A stretch of 64,000 nt of DNA from Psychrobacter sp. Cmf 22.2 (lineage in GTDB: Bacteria; Pseudomonadota; Gammaproteobacteria; Pseudomonadales; Moraxellaceae): positions 1 through 64,000 of the forward strand of contig NZ_MRYA01000006.1 in the NCBI RefSeq assembly GCF_001921745.1, written 5' to 3'. The translations under genes and the position numbers were made by a program. Every line of letters begins with the position of its first letter. Within the stretch, counting starts at the first letter, position 1. Below, piece by piece: positions 38,201-48,144 of the stretch. Below the pieces are notes generated by a model, which was not told the origin of the DNA, ran no database searches, and saw only the letters and a list, made by a program, of their open reading frames with translations.

Positions 38201-38457
38201 CCATTTGAGGAGCTTGATGACGACATATACATCAGACCGTCAAGCCCTTTCATACGTTGTTCAATGATCTGTACGACTGAATCTTCAACGGTTTGTGCGT
38301 TCGCACCAGGATAGCTTGCACTCACCGAAATAGTCGGTGGTGCAATACGTGGATACTGTTCAATCGGTAGATTGATAACCGACATCACCCCGATGAGCAT
38401 GACCAAAATAGCCAGCACCCATGCAAAAATAGGGCGATTAATAAAAAAACGTGACAT
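35224..38457 (-). CDS. RND multidrug efflux pump, AcrB/MexB/AdeJ type
   Basis: A 1077-residue inner-membrane proton/drug antiporter with 12 membrane segments and two large periplasmic loops. The N-terminus [17 protein letters not shown] and the transmembrane-4 pair [16 protein letters not shown] (two adjacent aspartates for proton relay) are diagnostic of the hydrophobe/amphiphile exporter-1 family. [12 protein letters not shown] and the C-terminal [12 protein letters not shown] also match. The polar tail (~40 residues) exceeds that of MexB. It sits between its adaptor and outer-membrane factor. The substrate range cannot be predicted. Confidence 0.97.
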   Translation of the reverse strand: MSRFFINRPIFAWVLAILVMLIGVMSVINLPIEQYPRIAPPTISVSASYPGANAQTVEDSVVQIIEQRMKGLDGLMYMSSSSSSNGGASVTLTFENGTDPDTAQVQVQNKLQAAMSSLPESVQRQGVNVNKSSSSFLMVQGFISEDGGMDRADIADYINSNVVDQLSRVEGVGEVQVFGSAYAMRIWLDPARLRSYNMVPSDVVSAVRAQNAQVSAGQLGQAPADTDQQVINATVTVQSYLQTPEEFKNILLKTDTTGAQVRLGDVADVEIGSEDYSVISLYNGQEAAGLGISLAGGANALETREAVGARMAELEANFPAGLTSVVPYDTTPFVRLSIEQVVHTLIEAIVLVFIVMFIFLQNWRATIIPTLAVPVVLLGTFAVLYVAGFSINVLTMFAMVLSIGLLVDDAIVVVENVERILEEDPDISIKDATVQSMGEISKIVIGIAIILSAVFVPMAFFGGSTGVIYRQFSITLITAMVLSALVALIFTPALCVTLLKRGKSHEKGNTEEKKGFFGWFNRGFFKLSRKYENSVGKSFRFKWLYLIGYAAIIGIMAVVFLRIPGSFLPEEDQGIMFTLVQLPAGSTLDETQDVLDKVSDYYDTQEGDNIASVFTIAGFSFAGQGQNMGLAFVRLSDWENRSGEENTAQAVADRAMGYFFTQLNEAQVFAIVPPAITELGNASGFDLMIQDTGNLGHEGLLEARNMLLGMAAQNDQVAGVRPNGQEDAPQLKVNINQEQAAAYGLSMGSINSVISTAWGSSYINDFVDRGRIKRVFVQGEPSSRTNPDDIGKWYVRNETGDMISFDAFSSSEWQSGSPRLTRYNSLPSMNIQGSAAPGLSTGEAMSSMEAMMENLPDGVGYEWTGMSLEEQKSGAQAPMLYALSILVVFLCLAALYESWSIPFSVLLVIPLGVLGAVIFTWLRGFSNDIYLQVGLLTVVGLSAKNAILIIEFAKEHQEEGYSLKEAVMTAARQRLRPIIMTSLAFGLGVVPLFIATGPGSGSQNAIGTSVVGGVVTATFLGIFFIPMFYIWVRSLFPHKYKNNGPNDGDDGSSSTPDSQKPTPSEEYQPASLGDNTQ

Positions 38458-38492
38458 AGTATATCCCTAAGTCTTCCTATCTTTGAATGGAA

Positions 38493-39902
38493 TTAGTTAG
38501 CAGCGGCTTCTGATGATTCTTCTTTAGTTGAATCATCAGAAGTATCGTTATCTGATGGTTTCTCGTCCATCGTTTTGGCTGCCTGCTGTGGGGTTTGGGC
38601 GTTAGCAGTCCCTTGGGTAGATGGGGCTGGATTGGCATTCTCTAATGGTTTGACCACCACTTCTTGCTCAGGTTTAACCTTCGCACCGCCAATCACCACC
38701 ACTTTATCACCCGCTTCCAAACCATCAGTGACAACCCATTGTCCATCATAAGTGCCATTGATAGTGACTGGACGTACTTGGATTTTTTTATCTTTATCAA
38801 CGATATAAACTTGGGTATCACCCTTAGGCGTACGCATGACCGCGCTTTGCGGTACTAGTGTCGCATTGGTGATAACGCTCTGCGTTAGACGTGCTGTCAC
38901 GTACATACCTGGTAGTAAGATATTATTGCTATTTGGGAAGATAGCTCGCAAAGTAACCGCACCTGTCGATTCATCGACTTTGGCTTCAGACAGCGCAAGC
39001 TTGCCACGTACCGGATAGACTGACCCATCCTCTAATACCAACTCAACCGAGTTCATCCCTGGCTGTGCTTTGCCTGCAGCTATCTGTTGACGTAGCTTTA
39101 ATAGCTCAGAAGATGACTGACTGATGTCGACATAGATAGGATCTAGGCGTGAGATGGTTACCAGTGGATCTGGTTGGCCTGCACTGACCAGTGTACCAGC
39201 GGTGACGCTAGAGCGATCAGTACGACCAGTAAGCGGTGCACGTACAATGGTGCGATTAAGATCTAAAGTGCTGGCTTCTAGACCTGCTTTTGCAGTCTGA
39301 ATGCCAGCTTTTGCGCTTTCAATACCTGCCTGTGTCTGTCCAACCGCTGCTGCTGCGCTTTGTACTGCAGCTTGTGCGGTACGCACTTGCGTTTGTGCTT
39401 GTTCGTATTGCTGTTTAGAGATGGCATCTATATCGACCAGACCTTGCAGACGCTGTAAGTCGTTTTGAGCTTGAGCAAGTGATGCCTGACGGCTTGCCAG
39501 TTCAGCTTTGGCGTTGGCGTTATTGGCCAGTGATGTCTGATAATTGGCTTGTGCTTGCTGCACCGCTGCTTGCCCGCTGGTAACAGAAGAAGCGTAGTTA
39601 TCAGTGTTGATACGATAAAGCGGCTGGCCTTTTTTGACGTTACCGCCTTCGCGGAACAGTACTTCGTCAATGACGCCATTTACCTGTGGACGGACATCGG
39701 CAGTTTGATAAGCTGCGGTACGTCCAGAAAAAGTCTGTACTTGGGGTACGGTATCAAAAGTGACAGTCTGGACGTTGACGACGGCTGGCGGCATCTGCTG
39801 CTGTGCGGCGGCATCTGCTGAGTCCTCGTTTTTGTCACAGCCAACCAGTACAGCTCCAGATAGTACAGATGCTATTACAAGCGCTAGAGTAGAGTGCTTC
39901 AT
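38493..39902 (-). CDS. RND efflux periplasmic adaptor lipoprotein, AcrA/MexA/AdeI type
   Basis: About 469 residues from ATG 39902. It has a lipoprotein signal with lipobox LVGC (lipidated C22), then barrel-lipoyl (ADVRPQVNGVIDEVLF), a coiled-coil hairpin rich in alanine and glutamine (~90-190), the second lipoyl half (IVRAPLTGRTDRSSV) and a beta-barrel. The frame opens at 39956, but GAGGA ends 6 nt before ATG 39902, and the lipobox position fits only this start. The acidic C-terminal tail is low-complexity. First gene of the operon; no regulator gene is adjacent. Confidence 0.95.
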   Translation of the reverse strand: MKHSTLALVIASVLSGAVLVGCDKNEDSADAAAQQQMPPAVVNVQTVTFDTVPQVQTFSGRTAAYQTADVRPQVNGVIDEVLFREGGNVKKGQPLYRINTDNYASSVTSGQAAVQQAQANYQTSLANNANAKAELASRQASLAQAQNDLQRLQGLVDIDAISKQQYEQAQTQVRTAQAAVQSAAAAVGQTQAGIESAKAGIQTAKAGLEASTLDLNRTIVRAPLTGRTDRSSVTAGTLVSAGQPDPLVTISRLDPIYVDISQSSSELLKLRQQIAAGKAQPGMNSVELVLEDGSVYPVRGKLALSEAKVDESTGAVTLRAIFPNSNNILLPGMYVTARLTQSVITNATLVPQSAVMRTPKGDTQVYIVDKDKKIQVRPVTINGTYDGQWVVTDGLEAGDKVVVIGGAKVKPEQEVVVKPLENANPAPSTQGTANAQTPQQAAKTMDEKPSDNDTSDDSTKEESSEAAAN

Positions 39903-40452
39903 CAATGTCCTCGGCAATATGTATAAAGAATAATGGCAGTATAAAAAGTTTATCAATAAACCTAAGCGTATTGAATATAAAAGTTAGTATTGATTCAAAG
40001 CACCTATACCATCTTCAAAACCTCGCTACTAGGACATCTGATAGCGTTATATCAATGAGGTACCGCGGTAAGACGCTTTGTGTTTTAGTCGCCGCTTAGG
40101 GGTAGGAGACCTATGAGTAAGCGGCAACATGGATGTATAAAATGAATAAATAATTATAAACTATAGGGGTAACCCCACAGTCAAGTGACTAATATCGCGG
40201 ATTGTCACAAAAATCAGCAATATTGGCAGCGATATAAGTGCTAACTATCCGTGTTATCAGCGTTATGTCAGATAACTGCGCAGCACTACCTGCCTATCAA
40301 TCAGCAAAAATAAATGTTAACTTTTGTTAAAGATCCAAAACCCTATAGTCATTAAGGTGTTTTTTGCTTCCTAAATCGTCTTTGTCTACAAAAAATCGGC
40401 GTTGGCAAGCCATAGTTGTGACCGCGGAAATAAATGCTCAATCACTTAGTCA
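39903..40452. promoter_or_regulatory. upstream region of the RND operon with a nested hairpin
   Basis: A 550-bp gene-free stretch. The notable feature is a stem GCCGCTTA (40091-40098) with TAAGCGGC (40118-40125) enclosing a second stem TAGG AGA CCTA (40103-40113). A palindrome GGGGTAACCCC lies at 40166-40176. No T-run follows the nested hairpin on either strand, so it is more likely an operator or leader structure than a terminator. The promoter of the efflux operon must be here but I cannot place it. Confidence 0.5.
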
Positions 40453-41475
40453 CTATAGCAAGCGCGCGCTGGCAAGCTCAGTCAATTGATACAGACCATG
40501 GCGGTAGCGGTTGTCAGGCAAGCTCTCAAGCGCCTGTTGCGCCAGCTTGGTTTCTTCTAGCGCACGTTTTGTACAGTAGTCTAACGCGCCTGAGTTACGA
40601 ACCAACTCTATTAGCTGTTCTGCATTTGGCGTTTTACCTGTCTGTACGGCAATACGCAGCTGCTCATAACTTTCTTTATCACTGTCTTTGAGTAATTCAA
40701 GCGCTTTAATCGTGGGCAAAGTTGGTTTGCCTTCTGCCAGATCATCACCTAGGTTTTTACCCATCACCTCACTATCACCACTATAATCAAGGACATCATC
40801 GATAATCTGAAAGGCATTACCAAAGTGTTGACCGAAGTCCGCTAATGCAGATAGATATTGCGTTTGCTCTTGTAATATAGCTGCACCTTGAGTTGCCATC
40901 ATAAATAGTCGTGAGGTTTTACCATCAATAATATTAAGATAGTCGGCTTCAGTGGCGGCAGGGTTATGCTGATGCTGCAACTGTAAGACTTCGCCTTCAG
41001 CAATATCACAAGTTCCATCTGAAAATAGCTGTAACAGCGGTAAACTTTGGAAGCTTACTAGCAAATTAAAGGCACGGGCAATGAGATAATCTCCAACCAA
41101 AACTGCTGTTGCATTGTCCCACGTGGCATTGGCTGTCGGTTTGCCCCGGCGCTGTCCTGACTCATCAATAACGTCGTCATGTACCAAAGTTGCCGTATGT
41201 AGCATCTCAGTAATGGCTGCCAAATGCATCGCCTGCTGTGATGGCTCGTCGTTTAGCATACGCGCACATAACAACGTAATTAGTGGACGCATACGTTTGC
41301 CGCCAGCATTAATGACATGCTGGGATACACTCATTACAAGTTGTACTTTTGAATTAAGACTGCCAAACACCTGCTTGTCCATAATTTCGAAGTCATCAGT
41401 TACGATACTTTGGATATCAGCGTAGCTTGGCGCAGGTACAGATGGAATAGAGGCGTTCGATAAAGTGGTCGTCAT
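40453..41475 (-). CDS. ispB: octaprenyl (polyprenyl) diphosphate synthase
   Basis: A 340-residue trans-prenyltransferase that builds the ubiquinone side chain. It has both aspartate-rich motifs: LVHDDVIDES (first DDxxD) and QIIDDVLDYSG (second). GGKRMRPL and GKPTLP blocks are also present. The residues before the first motif (TATLVHDD) suit long-chain synthases of the IspB group; chain length is inferred. It is divergent from rplU, the same neighbour as in E. coli. The quinone it helps make is the substrate of the complex I encoded later in the window. Confidence 0.95.
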   Translation of the reverse strand: MTTTLSNASIPSVPAPSYADIQSIVTDDFEIMDKQVFGSLNSKVQLVMSVSQHVINAGGKRMRPLITLLCARMLNDEPSQQAMHLAAITEMLHTATLVHDDVIDESGQRRGKPTANATWDNATAVLVGDYLIARAFNLLVSFQSLPLLQLFSDGTCDIAEGEVLQLQHQHNPAATEADYLNIIDGKTSRLFMMATQGAAILQEQTQYLSALADFGQHFGNAFQIIDDVLDYSGDSEVMGKNLGDDLAEGKPTLPTIKALELLKDSDKESYEQLRIAVQTGKTPNAEQLIELVRNSGALDYCTKRALEETKLAQQALESLPDNRYRHGLYQLTELASARLL

Positions 41476-41918
41476 AGTAAATAATCATATTATTAGAAAA
41501 TAGAAAGAATCGTTTGATAGTCGTTTCTTACAACACTACCGATGTGCTTATAGTAGCATAGCTACATTATCAAATCGGTAAGTAAAGTAAAGCAGCGGTG
41601 TATACTACATTGTAAGTTACTGATTGTATGAGTTATAATGACGACACTTAGGTATTAGTTTGCCGCTAATATGACAACCAAACATGCTTTATGGTTCATC
41701 TGGTAAATAATGGGCTTAGTTACAGGTTTAATGAAAGTTTAGTAAAACGGTATTTAAGTTACCAAGTAAGCATTATGAACGTCAAAAAGATAGGCTGGGT
41801 AGCTTGCTTTTATAAGCAAAAAGACGTAAAATCTTGCCTTTATTTTTCCCTGTCGTGTTCGTTATTGAAGCGTTGATATGATATCAGCCACGGCACACGG
41901 GTTAAACGGAGTCATATA
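41476..41918. promoter_or_regulatory. divergent ispB / rplU promoter region
   Basis: A 443-bp AT-rich spacer between divergent genes. A candidate promoter for rplU-rpmA is TTGTAA (41610-41615), an 18-bp spacer and TATAAT (41634-41639), leaving a ~275-nt leader. A small open frame at 41691-41876 has no coding character. Confidence 0.5.
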
Positions 41919-42230
41919 ATGTACGCAGTAATCAAAACTGGCGGTAAACAGCACCGCGTTGTTGTCGATGAGCTTTTAAAAGTTGAACTACTAAAAGCAG
42001 AAAAAGGCGAAACAATCAAATTAGAAGACGTGTTGATGGTTGTTGATGGCGATGACGTCAAAATCGGTCAGCCTGTTGTAGACGGCGCTAACGTAGAAGT
42101 TGAAGTAGTTGAGCATGGTCGCGGTGAAAAAATCCGTATCATCAAGCACAACCGTCGTAAGCACTATCACAAAGAGCAAGGTCACCGCCAATGGTACACC
42201 TTGTTAAAAATCAAAGCCATTAATGCCTAA
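41919..42230 (+). CDS. rplU: 50S ribosomal protein L21
   Basis: A 103-residue protein of the large ribosomal subunit that binds 23S rRNA. It starts [14 protein letters not shown] and contains the signature [18 protein letters not shown] near the C-terminus. Standard length. GGAG precedes the ATG. It is followed 92 bp later by rpmA, the universal partner. Confidence 0.99.
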   Translation: MYAVIKTGGKQHRVVVDELLKVELLKAEKGETIKLEDVLMVVDGDDVKIGQPVVDGANVEVEVVEHGRGEKIRIIKHNRRKHYHKEQGHRQWYTLLKIKAINA

Positions 42231-42322
42231 TTACCCATTTAGCGATTATTGCTAAAATAGCGCACTAAATGCTTAAGAGTTATCGCATTAGCGATAAGTC
42301 ATATTAACAAGGAGATTTTCTC

Positions 42323-42580
42323 ATGGCACATAAAAAAGCTGCCGGTTCGAGCCGTAACGGTCGTGATTCAAACCCAAAAATGCTAGGCGTAAAAATCTTT
42401 GGTGGCCAAGCTATTACTGCTGGTAACATCATCGTACGTCAACGTGGTACAGAGTTCCACGCAGGCGAAGGCGTTGGTATGGGTCGTGACCATACTTTAT
42501 TTGCACTAAATGACGGTGTGGTAAAGTTTGCGACTAAAGGTAAATTTAACCGTCGTTATGTAACGGTTGAAAGCGAGTAA
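42323..42580 (+). CDS. rpmA: 50S ribosomal protein L27
   Basis: An 85-residue protein at the peptidyl-transferase centre. It starts [16 protein letters not shown] after the Met and has the conserved [15 protein letters not shown]. No N-terminal cleavage extension of the Firmicutes kind. A perfect AAGGAG ribosome-binding site precedes the ATG. Second gene of the rplU operon. Confidence 0.99.
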   Translation: MAHKKAAGSSRNGRDSNPKMLGVKIFGGQAITAGNIIVRQRGTEFHAGEGVGMGRDHTLFALNDGVVKFATKGKFNRRYVTVESE

Positions 42581-42642
42581 TCGTTACCTTTAAGCTTAAG
42601 CTGCTTTATTTTATATAAATAACGTAGCTTGCTACATATTTA

Positions 42643-42677
42643 AGTCCCTATTACCAATTGGTGATAGGGGCTTTTTT
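42643..42677 (+). terminator. rplU-rpmA terminator
   Basis: The 13-bp stem AGTCCCTATTACC (42643-42655) with GGTGATAGGGGCT (42660-42672), with two G-T pairs and an AATT loop, is followed by six T. Confidence 0.92.
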
Positions 42678-43072
42678 ATGTTCACTTTTACTACTGATTA
42701 TTAGAATAGAGTGATATAAGAATAAAAAAGTGTAACTGCTAGCGTTACAAGCGTGTATGGCAGGCGTAGTATTGATTGCAATTGAAGACTAGGCGCGTAA
42801 TAAAAAAACTGGCACACTGTGCTCATTAGTTATTAGCGTTATTTTGTTGAGAGTTAGAGCAATACTAAACTTAAAATTTAACAAACAAGAAGCTGGCAAC
42901 TGAGTAGTTAGATCAACATAAGATAAATATATAGTTATGATACTTATATATTTATTGCAATGACTCATACTGCACATGATCTTATCTGGTGCAATGGGTC
43001 AACATAACAAAAACACGATGATCTAATTTTTATGTTAATTGATATTTTATTTTTATCACGAGAGGAAAAACC
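42678..43072. other. intergenic region upstream of lolA with an imperfect stem
   Basis: About 395 bp without a gene. TGACTCATACTGCAC (42961-42975) can pair with GTGCAATGGGTCA (42989-43001) apart from a 2-nt bulge, giving a 13-bp imperfect hairpin ~70 bp before lolA. The rest is AT-rich and unassigned. Confidence 0.4.
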
Positions 43073-43750
43073 ATGACTTTATCGACGACAGTAAAACAAA
43101 AAATGATGAGTGGCGCGCTAGCTGGTGTATTAATGACTACGCTTGGTGTGGCAGCACCGATGATAGCATTGACCCAGTCAGCGACAGCGGCACCTGCTGA
43201 TAATTTGGTCGCAGCCAAACGTTTAAACAAGCTATTAACCAACACTAAGAGCATGACTGCCGACTTTACTCAGACGACTAAAGGCGCAACCAATGGCACC
43301 TTTAAAGGTTCAATGAGCGTTCAGCGTCCCAATAACTTTCGCTGGGAAACCAAATCACCATCAGAGCAGCTGATTGTCGCAAATGGCAACTCAATGTGGA
43401 TCTATGACAAAGATTTGGAGCAAGCAACCAAGCAAGGCGTAGATAGTCAAGTAGGCAACACGCCAGCATTATTACTATCAGGCGATCCAAGTAAGATTGA
43501 TAAAAACTTTAAAGTCACTCAACCGTACGAAAACAAAAATTACTACGTACTATATCCTAAAACAGGTGATGCTAGTTTTAAAAATCTATCGGTAAGCTTT
43601 AATGGTGGTAAGCCTGTCATGATGGTGCTGAATGATACACTTGGACAAACCACATCGATTAAATTTAATAGTATCAAACTCAATCCAAGTATTAGCAGTA
43701 GTCAGTTTAAATTTACGCCGCCAAAAGGCGTAGATATCATCAATCAGTAA
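43073..43750 (+). CDS. lolA: outer-membrane lipoprotein carrier protein LolA
   Basis: A 225-residue periplasmic chaperone that receives lipoproteins from LolCDE and delivers them to LolB. The signal peptide ends near ATA-AP (residue ~40). The mature part starts with the typical L..LL..TKSMTADFTQTT, followed by the FRWETKSP block and a C-terminal FKFTPPKGVDII, all standard for LolA. GAGAGGA precedes the ATG. It stands alone between two terminators. It would serve the lipoproteins LptE and the efflux components in this window. Confidence 0.95.
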   Translation: MTLSTTVKQKMMSGALAGVLMTTLGVAAPMIALTQSATAAPADNLVAAKRLNKLLTNTKSMTADFTQTTKGATNGTFKGSMSVQRPNNFRWETKSPSEQLIVANGNSMWIYDKDLEQATKQGVDSQVGNTPALLLSGDPSKIDKNFKVTQPYENKNYYVLYPKTGDASFKNLSVSFNGGKPVMMVLNDTLGQTTSIKFNSIKLNPSISSSQFKFTPPKGVDIINQ

Positions 43751-43805
43751 TCGGCTGATAAAATAAACACAGTAGTGTTGATTGATTCATGATTTAATCA
43801 TTGAT

Positions 43806-43839
43806 AAAGGGGTAGTCCATTATTTGGATCTACCTCTTT
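43806..43839 (+). terminator. lolA terminator
   Basis: AAAGGGGTAGTCCA (43806-43819) pairs with TGGATCTACCTCTTT (43825-43839) with a one-base bulge and a 5-nt loop, followed by TTT. Confidence 0.82.
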
Positions 43840-44626
43840 TTTATTGGCTATAAGCCATAGAACACCACCATGCATAGCAATATTTATTTAAAGTAGCGCT
43901 GCGGGCAGGTTGCAATTGGATGTATTTGGTTTACAATACTCGCAGTCTTGCCACGCATATCAAATACTCTGTTGTATAGTGCTATTATTTCTAGATATAC
44001 TCGTTGTGATTTTTGGTAATTGACTACATTGTCCAATGTATTTATCCCAATTATTGGACTGTCAACCAAACTATCGGTCCTGCTATAGCTTTAGGAGTGA
44101 GTAGCACATTTGGTTTTATAAAATACATATTTTGTAGCATATAAAATGACTACATAATACAGTTAAAAACTGGCTTTTGATGGGTGATATGCGTATAGTG
44201 AGCAAACAGTTTATGCCAGTTGTCATACCATTGTTGATTACGCGTAATGAGTTATTAAATCAATTAAATGTCTAAATATGATATTGATTTAATAAATTTA
44301 TCTTGCGTCTTTATTAGATGGATTTGATGACCAGCCTTTATCTAGATATGCTACAGTTTTTGACTGATAGGATAGCTGAAGATTGCCAGTCTCTCTGTTT
44401 TGGGTCTTAGTGTCAAAGAGCAGTAGACTGCTTTAATATTTTTAGTACTTAGATAGATTTACGGTTGGTATCGTCTTATACCGTCGTCAATAATCTTGAT
44501 AATTGGTCGTTACCAGCACAGCCTTTGTGTTTTCGTCTGCGTCAGGTAATGCTATGCTGTTATTCTTTATAGAACAATGGTTTGCGTTACTTACGACACG
44601 AAATTGGGTGAGGAGCACGTATTATC
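43840..44626. promoter_or_regulatory. long upstream region of the nuo operon with a 13-bp inverted repeat
   Basis: Nearly 790 bp with no supported gene. It must contain the nuo promoter(s). A perfect inverted repeat, TTATTAAATCAAT (44252-44264) and ATTGATTTAATAA (44283-44295), is separated by 18 bp. It lies ~330 bp before nuoA and could be a regulator site or a leader stem. I could not place a confident promoter. Confidence 0.5.
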
Positions 44627-45250
44627 ATGTCTGCTTTTAATTGGTCAGCAGTCGCTTTTATTCTAGCCGCTATGGGGCTAGTCGTCTTTATGCTGGCTGT
44701 TCCGCGCTTACTTGGCGGTCGCTCTCAGGGTTTACAAAAAGAAGAAGTGTTTGAAGCGGGTGTTGTCGGATCTGGCAACGCCCGTATTCGTTTGTCTGCC
44801 AAATTCTATTTGGTGGCTATCTTTTTTGTCATCTTTGATTTAGAAGCGCTGTATTTGTATGCTTATGCGGTCTCAGTCCGTGAGGCCAGTTGGCTTGGGT
44901 TTGCAGCAGCGGCTATATTTATTGGTATTTTAATCATTGGTTTGATATATGAGCTAAGCTTGGGTGCTATGAATTGGGCACCTGCTGATAGACGCCGTAA
45001 AAAAGAACGTCTTTATGCTGCACCAGCGGGCTTTAATTTGGCTGATATTACCAAGTTCAATGGTGCTCATGAGCTAATGGTAGATCCTACTGGTAAGATA
45101 CCTGCCCAGTCTTCAGGACAGGTCAATGTTTCAAACAATATTGAAACCAACCGTCGTCATCTAAAAAGTATAGACCATATCAATACCACAGGTAATATTA
45201 CTTCTGTGGATTTTGCGGCGTCTACCAAGCCAGAAAACGTCGATCGTTGA
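44627..45250 (+). CDS. nuoA: NADH-quinone oxidoreductase subunit A
   Basis: A 207-residue inner-membrane subunit of complex I. Three membrane segments (~6-27, ~60-82, ~88-112) and the conserved EEVFEAGVVGSGNARIRLSA loop and FDLEALYLYAYA block identify it. The usual length is 120-150. The last ~75 residues form a hydrophilic tail without recognised motifs, similar in kind to extended NuoA of related genera. First gene of the operon; GAGGAG lies ~12 nt before the ATG. Confidence 0.96.
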   Translation: MSAFNWSAVAFILAAMGLVVFMLAVPRLLGGRSQGLQKEEVFEAGVVGSGNARIRLSAKFYLVAIFFVIFDLEALYLYAYAVSVREASWLGFAAAAIFIGILIIGLIYELSLGAMNWAPADRRRKKERLYAAPAGFNLADITKFNGAHELMVDPTGKIPAQSSGQVNVSNNIETNRRHLKSIDHINTTGNITSVDFAASTKPENVDR

Positions 45251-45432
45251 TCGTTTTGTCTAAAGCAAATCTTGCTTGGAATTACTGGTAAAGAGTAGCT
45301 GTAGATTGGTAGTAACAACGCTATATAATGACAGTATGTTTGTATTAATAGTTGCTTATTAATCATAAAAATTGTAGCGATAGTGATGATCAGTTGGTTG
45401 TCACCCTTCGCTTAATATAAAGGTTGTATGTT

Positions 45433-46101
45433 ATGAAATACACATTAACAAAAGCCAACCCTGATGCAGATACCTATCCTGCACAGTCTCGCCAAACGGT
45501 CAATGATCCTATCGAAGATGAAGTAAATAAAAATGTCTTTATGGGACGTCTAGAAGACCTTGTTCATTCAACAGCAAATTGGGGGCGTAAGCACTCACTG
45601 TGGCCATTTAACTTTGGTACTTCTTGCTGTTATGTCGAATATGCAACGACACTTACTGCGGTTCATGACTTATCACGCTTCGGTGCAGAGGTTATTCGTG
45701 CTTCGCCCCGTCAAGCAGATGTAATGATTGTCGCAGGCACCTGTTTTATTAAGATGGCACCCGTTATCCAGCGTCTCTATGAGCAGATGCTTGAACCAAA
45801 ATGGGTCATCTCGATGGGGGCGTGTGCCAACTCTGGCGGTATGTATGATATTTACTCAGTGGTACAAGGTGTAGATAAAATCATCCCTGTCGACGTCTAT
45901 GTTCCAGGTTGCCCACCGCGTCCAGAGGCATTGATTCAGGGTCTTATGCTACTCCAAGAGTCCATTACTAACGAGCGGCGTCCGCTAGGGGTTCATGTCA
46001 ATGATCAAGGTATTTATCAGCCACAAATGACCCCTGAACGCGACCGTAAACAAGCAGATCGTATCGCTGTAAAAAACTTGCGTAGTCCAGATAGCATTTA
46101 A
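45433..46101 (+). CDS. nuoB: NADH-quinone oxidoreductase subunit B
   Basis: A protein of about 222 residues carrying cluster N2, the last iron-sulphur centre, which hands electrons to quinone. The ligands C65 and C66 (GTSCCYVEY), C131 (MGACANSGG) and C160 ([10 protein letters not shown]) are present. The frame can be opened at TTG 45424, but ATG 45433 gives the standard N-terminus (MKYTLTKAN) with AAAGG upstream. The gap from nuoA is ~180 bp, wider than the later junctions. Confidence 0.96.
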   Translation: MKYTLTKANPDADTYPAQSRQTVNDPIEDEVNKNVFMGRLEDLVHSTANWGRKHSLWPFNFGTSCCYVEYATTLTAVHDLSRFGAEVIRASPRQADVMIVAGTCFIKMAPVIQRLYEQMLEPKWVISMGACANSGGMYDIYSVVQGVDKIIPVDVYVPGCPPRPEALIQGLMLLQESITNERRPLGVHVNDQGIYQPQMTPERDRKQADRIAVKNLRSPDSI

Positions 46102-46229
46102 TACTGCTTATATTTAGCCAGCTTTTACTGGATGTATTGGTTTGGCTAGTAGTAAATAACCCCTAAAAGTGCGAAGTGCGCATACGCTCATCATAGTTTG
46201 GTTATGATTAATGAAGGAATGTATCATTC

Positions 46230-48005
46230 ATGGTCACGGTAGTCGAAAACAAAGATTCTAAGATAAAGCCTGTACCCGCAGTTATTAGAGAGCTGGGGCA
46301 CAATTATGCAGGTAAGTTCGTGGTACAGCAGACTGTGGATGATATTCCAACGGTTTGGGTTGCGCGTGCCGATTTGCTCGATGTGCTTTTATTCTTACGT
46401 AAATTGCCAAAGCCTTATGTCATGTTATTTGACTTATCAGCGATAGATGAGCGTCTACGTCAGCACCGTGCCGGGTTACCTGATAGTGACTTTACCGTGT
46501 TTTATCATCTGATGTCGCTTGAACGTGATAGTGATATACGTATCAAGGTTGCTCTGAGCGAAGAGGATTTAAATTTACCGAGCGCCACTAATATTTGGCC
46601 AAATGCCAACTGGTATGAGCGCGAAGTGTGGGATATGTTTGGTATTGTTTTTAGTGGTCATCCACACCTAACCCGTATCTTGTTGCCCAAATATTGGGAA
46701 GGACATCCACTGCGTAAAGAGTACCATGCACGCGCAACCGAATTTACGCCGTACTTTTTAAACACTGCCAAACAGCGCTATGAACAAGAAAACCTGCGTT
46801 TTGTGCCAGAAGAATGGGGCATGAAGCGCTCAGGGCGTGATGAAGACTTTATGTTTTTGAACATCGGTCCCAATCACCCTTCTGCTCATGGTGCGTTCAG
46901 ACTTGTACTGCAGCTTGATGGTGAGGAAGTAGTCGATTGTATTCCTGATATCGGTTATCACCACCGCGGTGCTGAAAAGATGGCAGAGCGTCAAACATGG
47001 CATTCATTTATCCCTTATACCGACCGTATTGACTACCTTGGCGGAGTGATGAATGAGCTACCGTACATCATGTCGGTCGAAAAGCTTGCGGGTATTACTG
47101 TGCCAGATCGGGCGCAGACCATTCGCGTGATGATGAGTGAGTTTTTTCGCATTACTAATAACCTGCTGTTTGTTGGTACTTTTATTCAAGATGCTGGCGG
47201 TATGACTCCTGTATTTTACATGTTTACCGATCGCCAAAAAGCGTATGACGTCATTGAGGCGGTGACGGGTTATCGTATGCACCCAGCGTGGTTCCGTATC
47301 GGTGGTACTGCTGCTGATCTACCGCGTGGCTGGCAACGTTTAGTTCGTGAGTTTTTAGATTGGATGCCAAAGCGTCTGGATGAATATGTCAAAGCGGCCC
47401 TACAAAACAGTGTGCTAAAAGGAAGAACCCAAGGCGTTGCACAGTATAATGCCAAGCAAGCATTGGCTTGGGGCGTTACTGGAGCCGGTCTCCGTGCGAC
47501 AGGGGTAGACTTTGACCTACGAAAAGCGCGTCCTTATATGGGTTATGAGAACTTTGATTTTGAAGTGCCTATTGGTTACAACGGCGATGCTTATGACCGT
47601 TGTATGATCAAAGTCGAAGAGATGCGTCAGTCGTTACGTATTATTCGTCAGTGTATGGATCATATGCCGCAAGGGCCTTATAAAGCTGACCATCCACTGG
47701 CCGTACCACCGCCAAAAGACCGTACATTGAATGATATCGAAACGCTGATTAACCACTTTATATCTGTATCTTGGGGCCCTGTGATGCCGGCGGGTGAGTG
47801 TACAACGATAGTGGAGGCGACCAAAGGTCTAAACAGTTATTACATAACGTCCGACAAAGCCACGATGAGTTACCGAACCCGTATTCGTACGCCGACATTT
47901 GCGCATTTGCAGCAAATGCCCTCAGTAATTAATGGCTCCTTGGTGTCAGATGCCATTATGTATTTGGCATCAATTGACATTGTGATGGCAGATTGCGATC
48001 GCTAA
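46230..48005 (+). CDS. nuoC: NADH-quinone oxidoreductase fused subunits C and D
   Basis: A 591-residue fusion (nuoCD) as in enterobacteria and pseudomonads. Residues ~1-190 are NuoC (30-kDa type; [23 protein letters not shown], then GHPLRKEY). Residues ~205-591 are NuoD (49-kDa type; [37 protein letters not shown]). With NuoB the D part forms the quinone pocket. The 49-kDa C-terminus DIVMADCDR is intact. A gap of 128 bp precedes it and 139 bp follows it; AGGA lies 11 nt before the ATG. Confidence 0.97.
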   Translation: MVTVVENKDSKIKPVPAVIRELGHNYAGKFVVQQTVDDIPTVWVARADLLDVLLFLRKLPKPYVMLFDLSAIDERLRQHRAGLPDSDFTVFYHLMSLERDSDIRIKVALSEEDLNLPSATNIWPNANWYEREVWDMFGIVFSGHPHLTRILLPKYWEGHPLRKEYHARATEFTPYFLNTAKQRYEQENLRFVPEEWGMKRSGRDEDFMFLNIGPNHPSAHGAFRLVLQLDGEEVVDCIPDIGYHHRGAEKMAERQTWHSFIPYTDRIDYLGGVMNELPYIMSVEKLAGITVPDRAQTIRVMMSEFFRITNNLLFVGTFIQDAGGMTPVFYMFTDRQKAYDVIEAVTGYRMHPAWFRIGGTAADLPRGWQRLVREFLDWMPKRLDEYVKAALQNSVLKGRTQGVAQYNAKQALAWGVTGAGLRATGVDFDLRKARPYMGYENFDFEVPIGYNGDAYDRCMIKVEEMRQSLRIIRQCMDHMPQGPYKADHPLAVPPPKDRTLNDIETLINHFISVSWGPVMPAGECTTIVEATKGLNSYYITSDKATMSYRTRIRTPTFAHLQQMPSVINGSLVSDAIMYLASIDIVMADCDR

Positions 48006-48144
48006 ATATTAAAAAAGACAATTTAATCAATGCATTATTGCTAAATAACACGTCAAATGCGGTAATATTTTAATATAGCAAAAGTCGCAATAAGACATCC
48101 TTGTAGTGTGATAAAGCGTGATGATTGAGGAAAGATAGAAGATT

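Noticed and set aside
41691-41876. 61-codon frame upstream of rplU
   Set aside because: No ribosome-binding site, and low-complexity tyrosine/serine/leucine composition. It lies in the expected leader of rplU.
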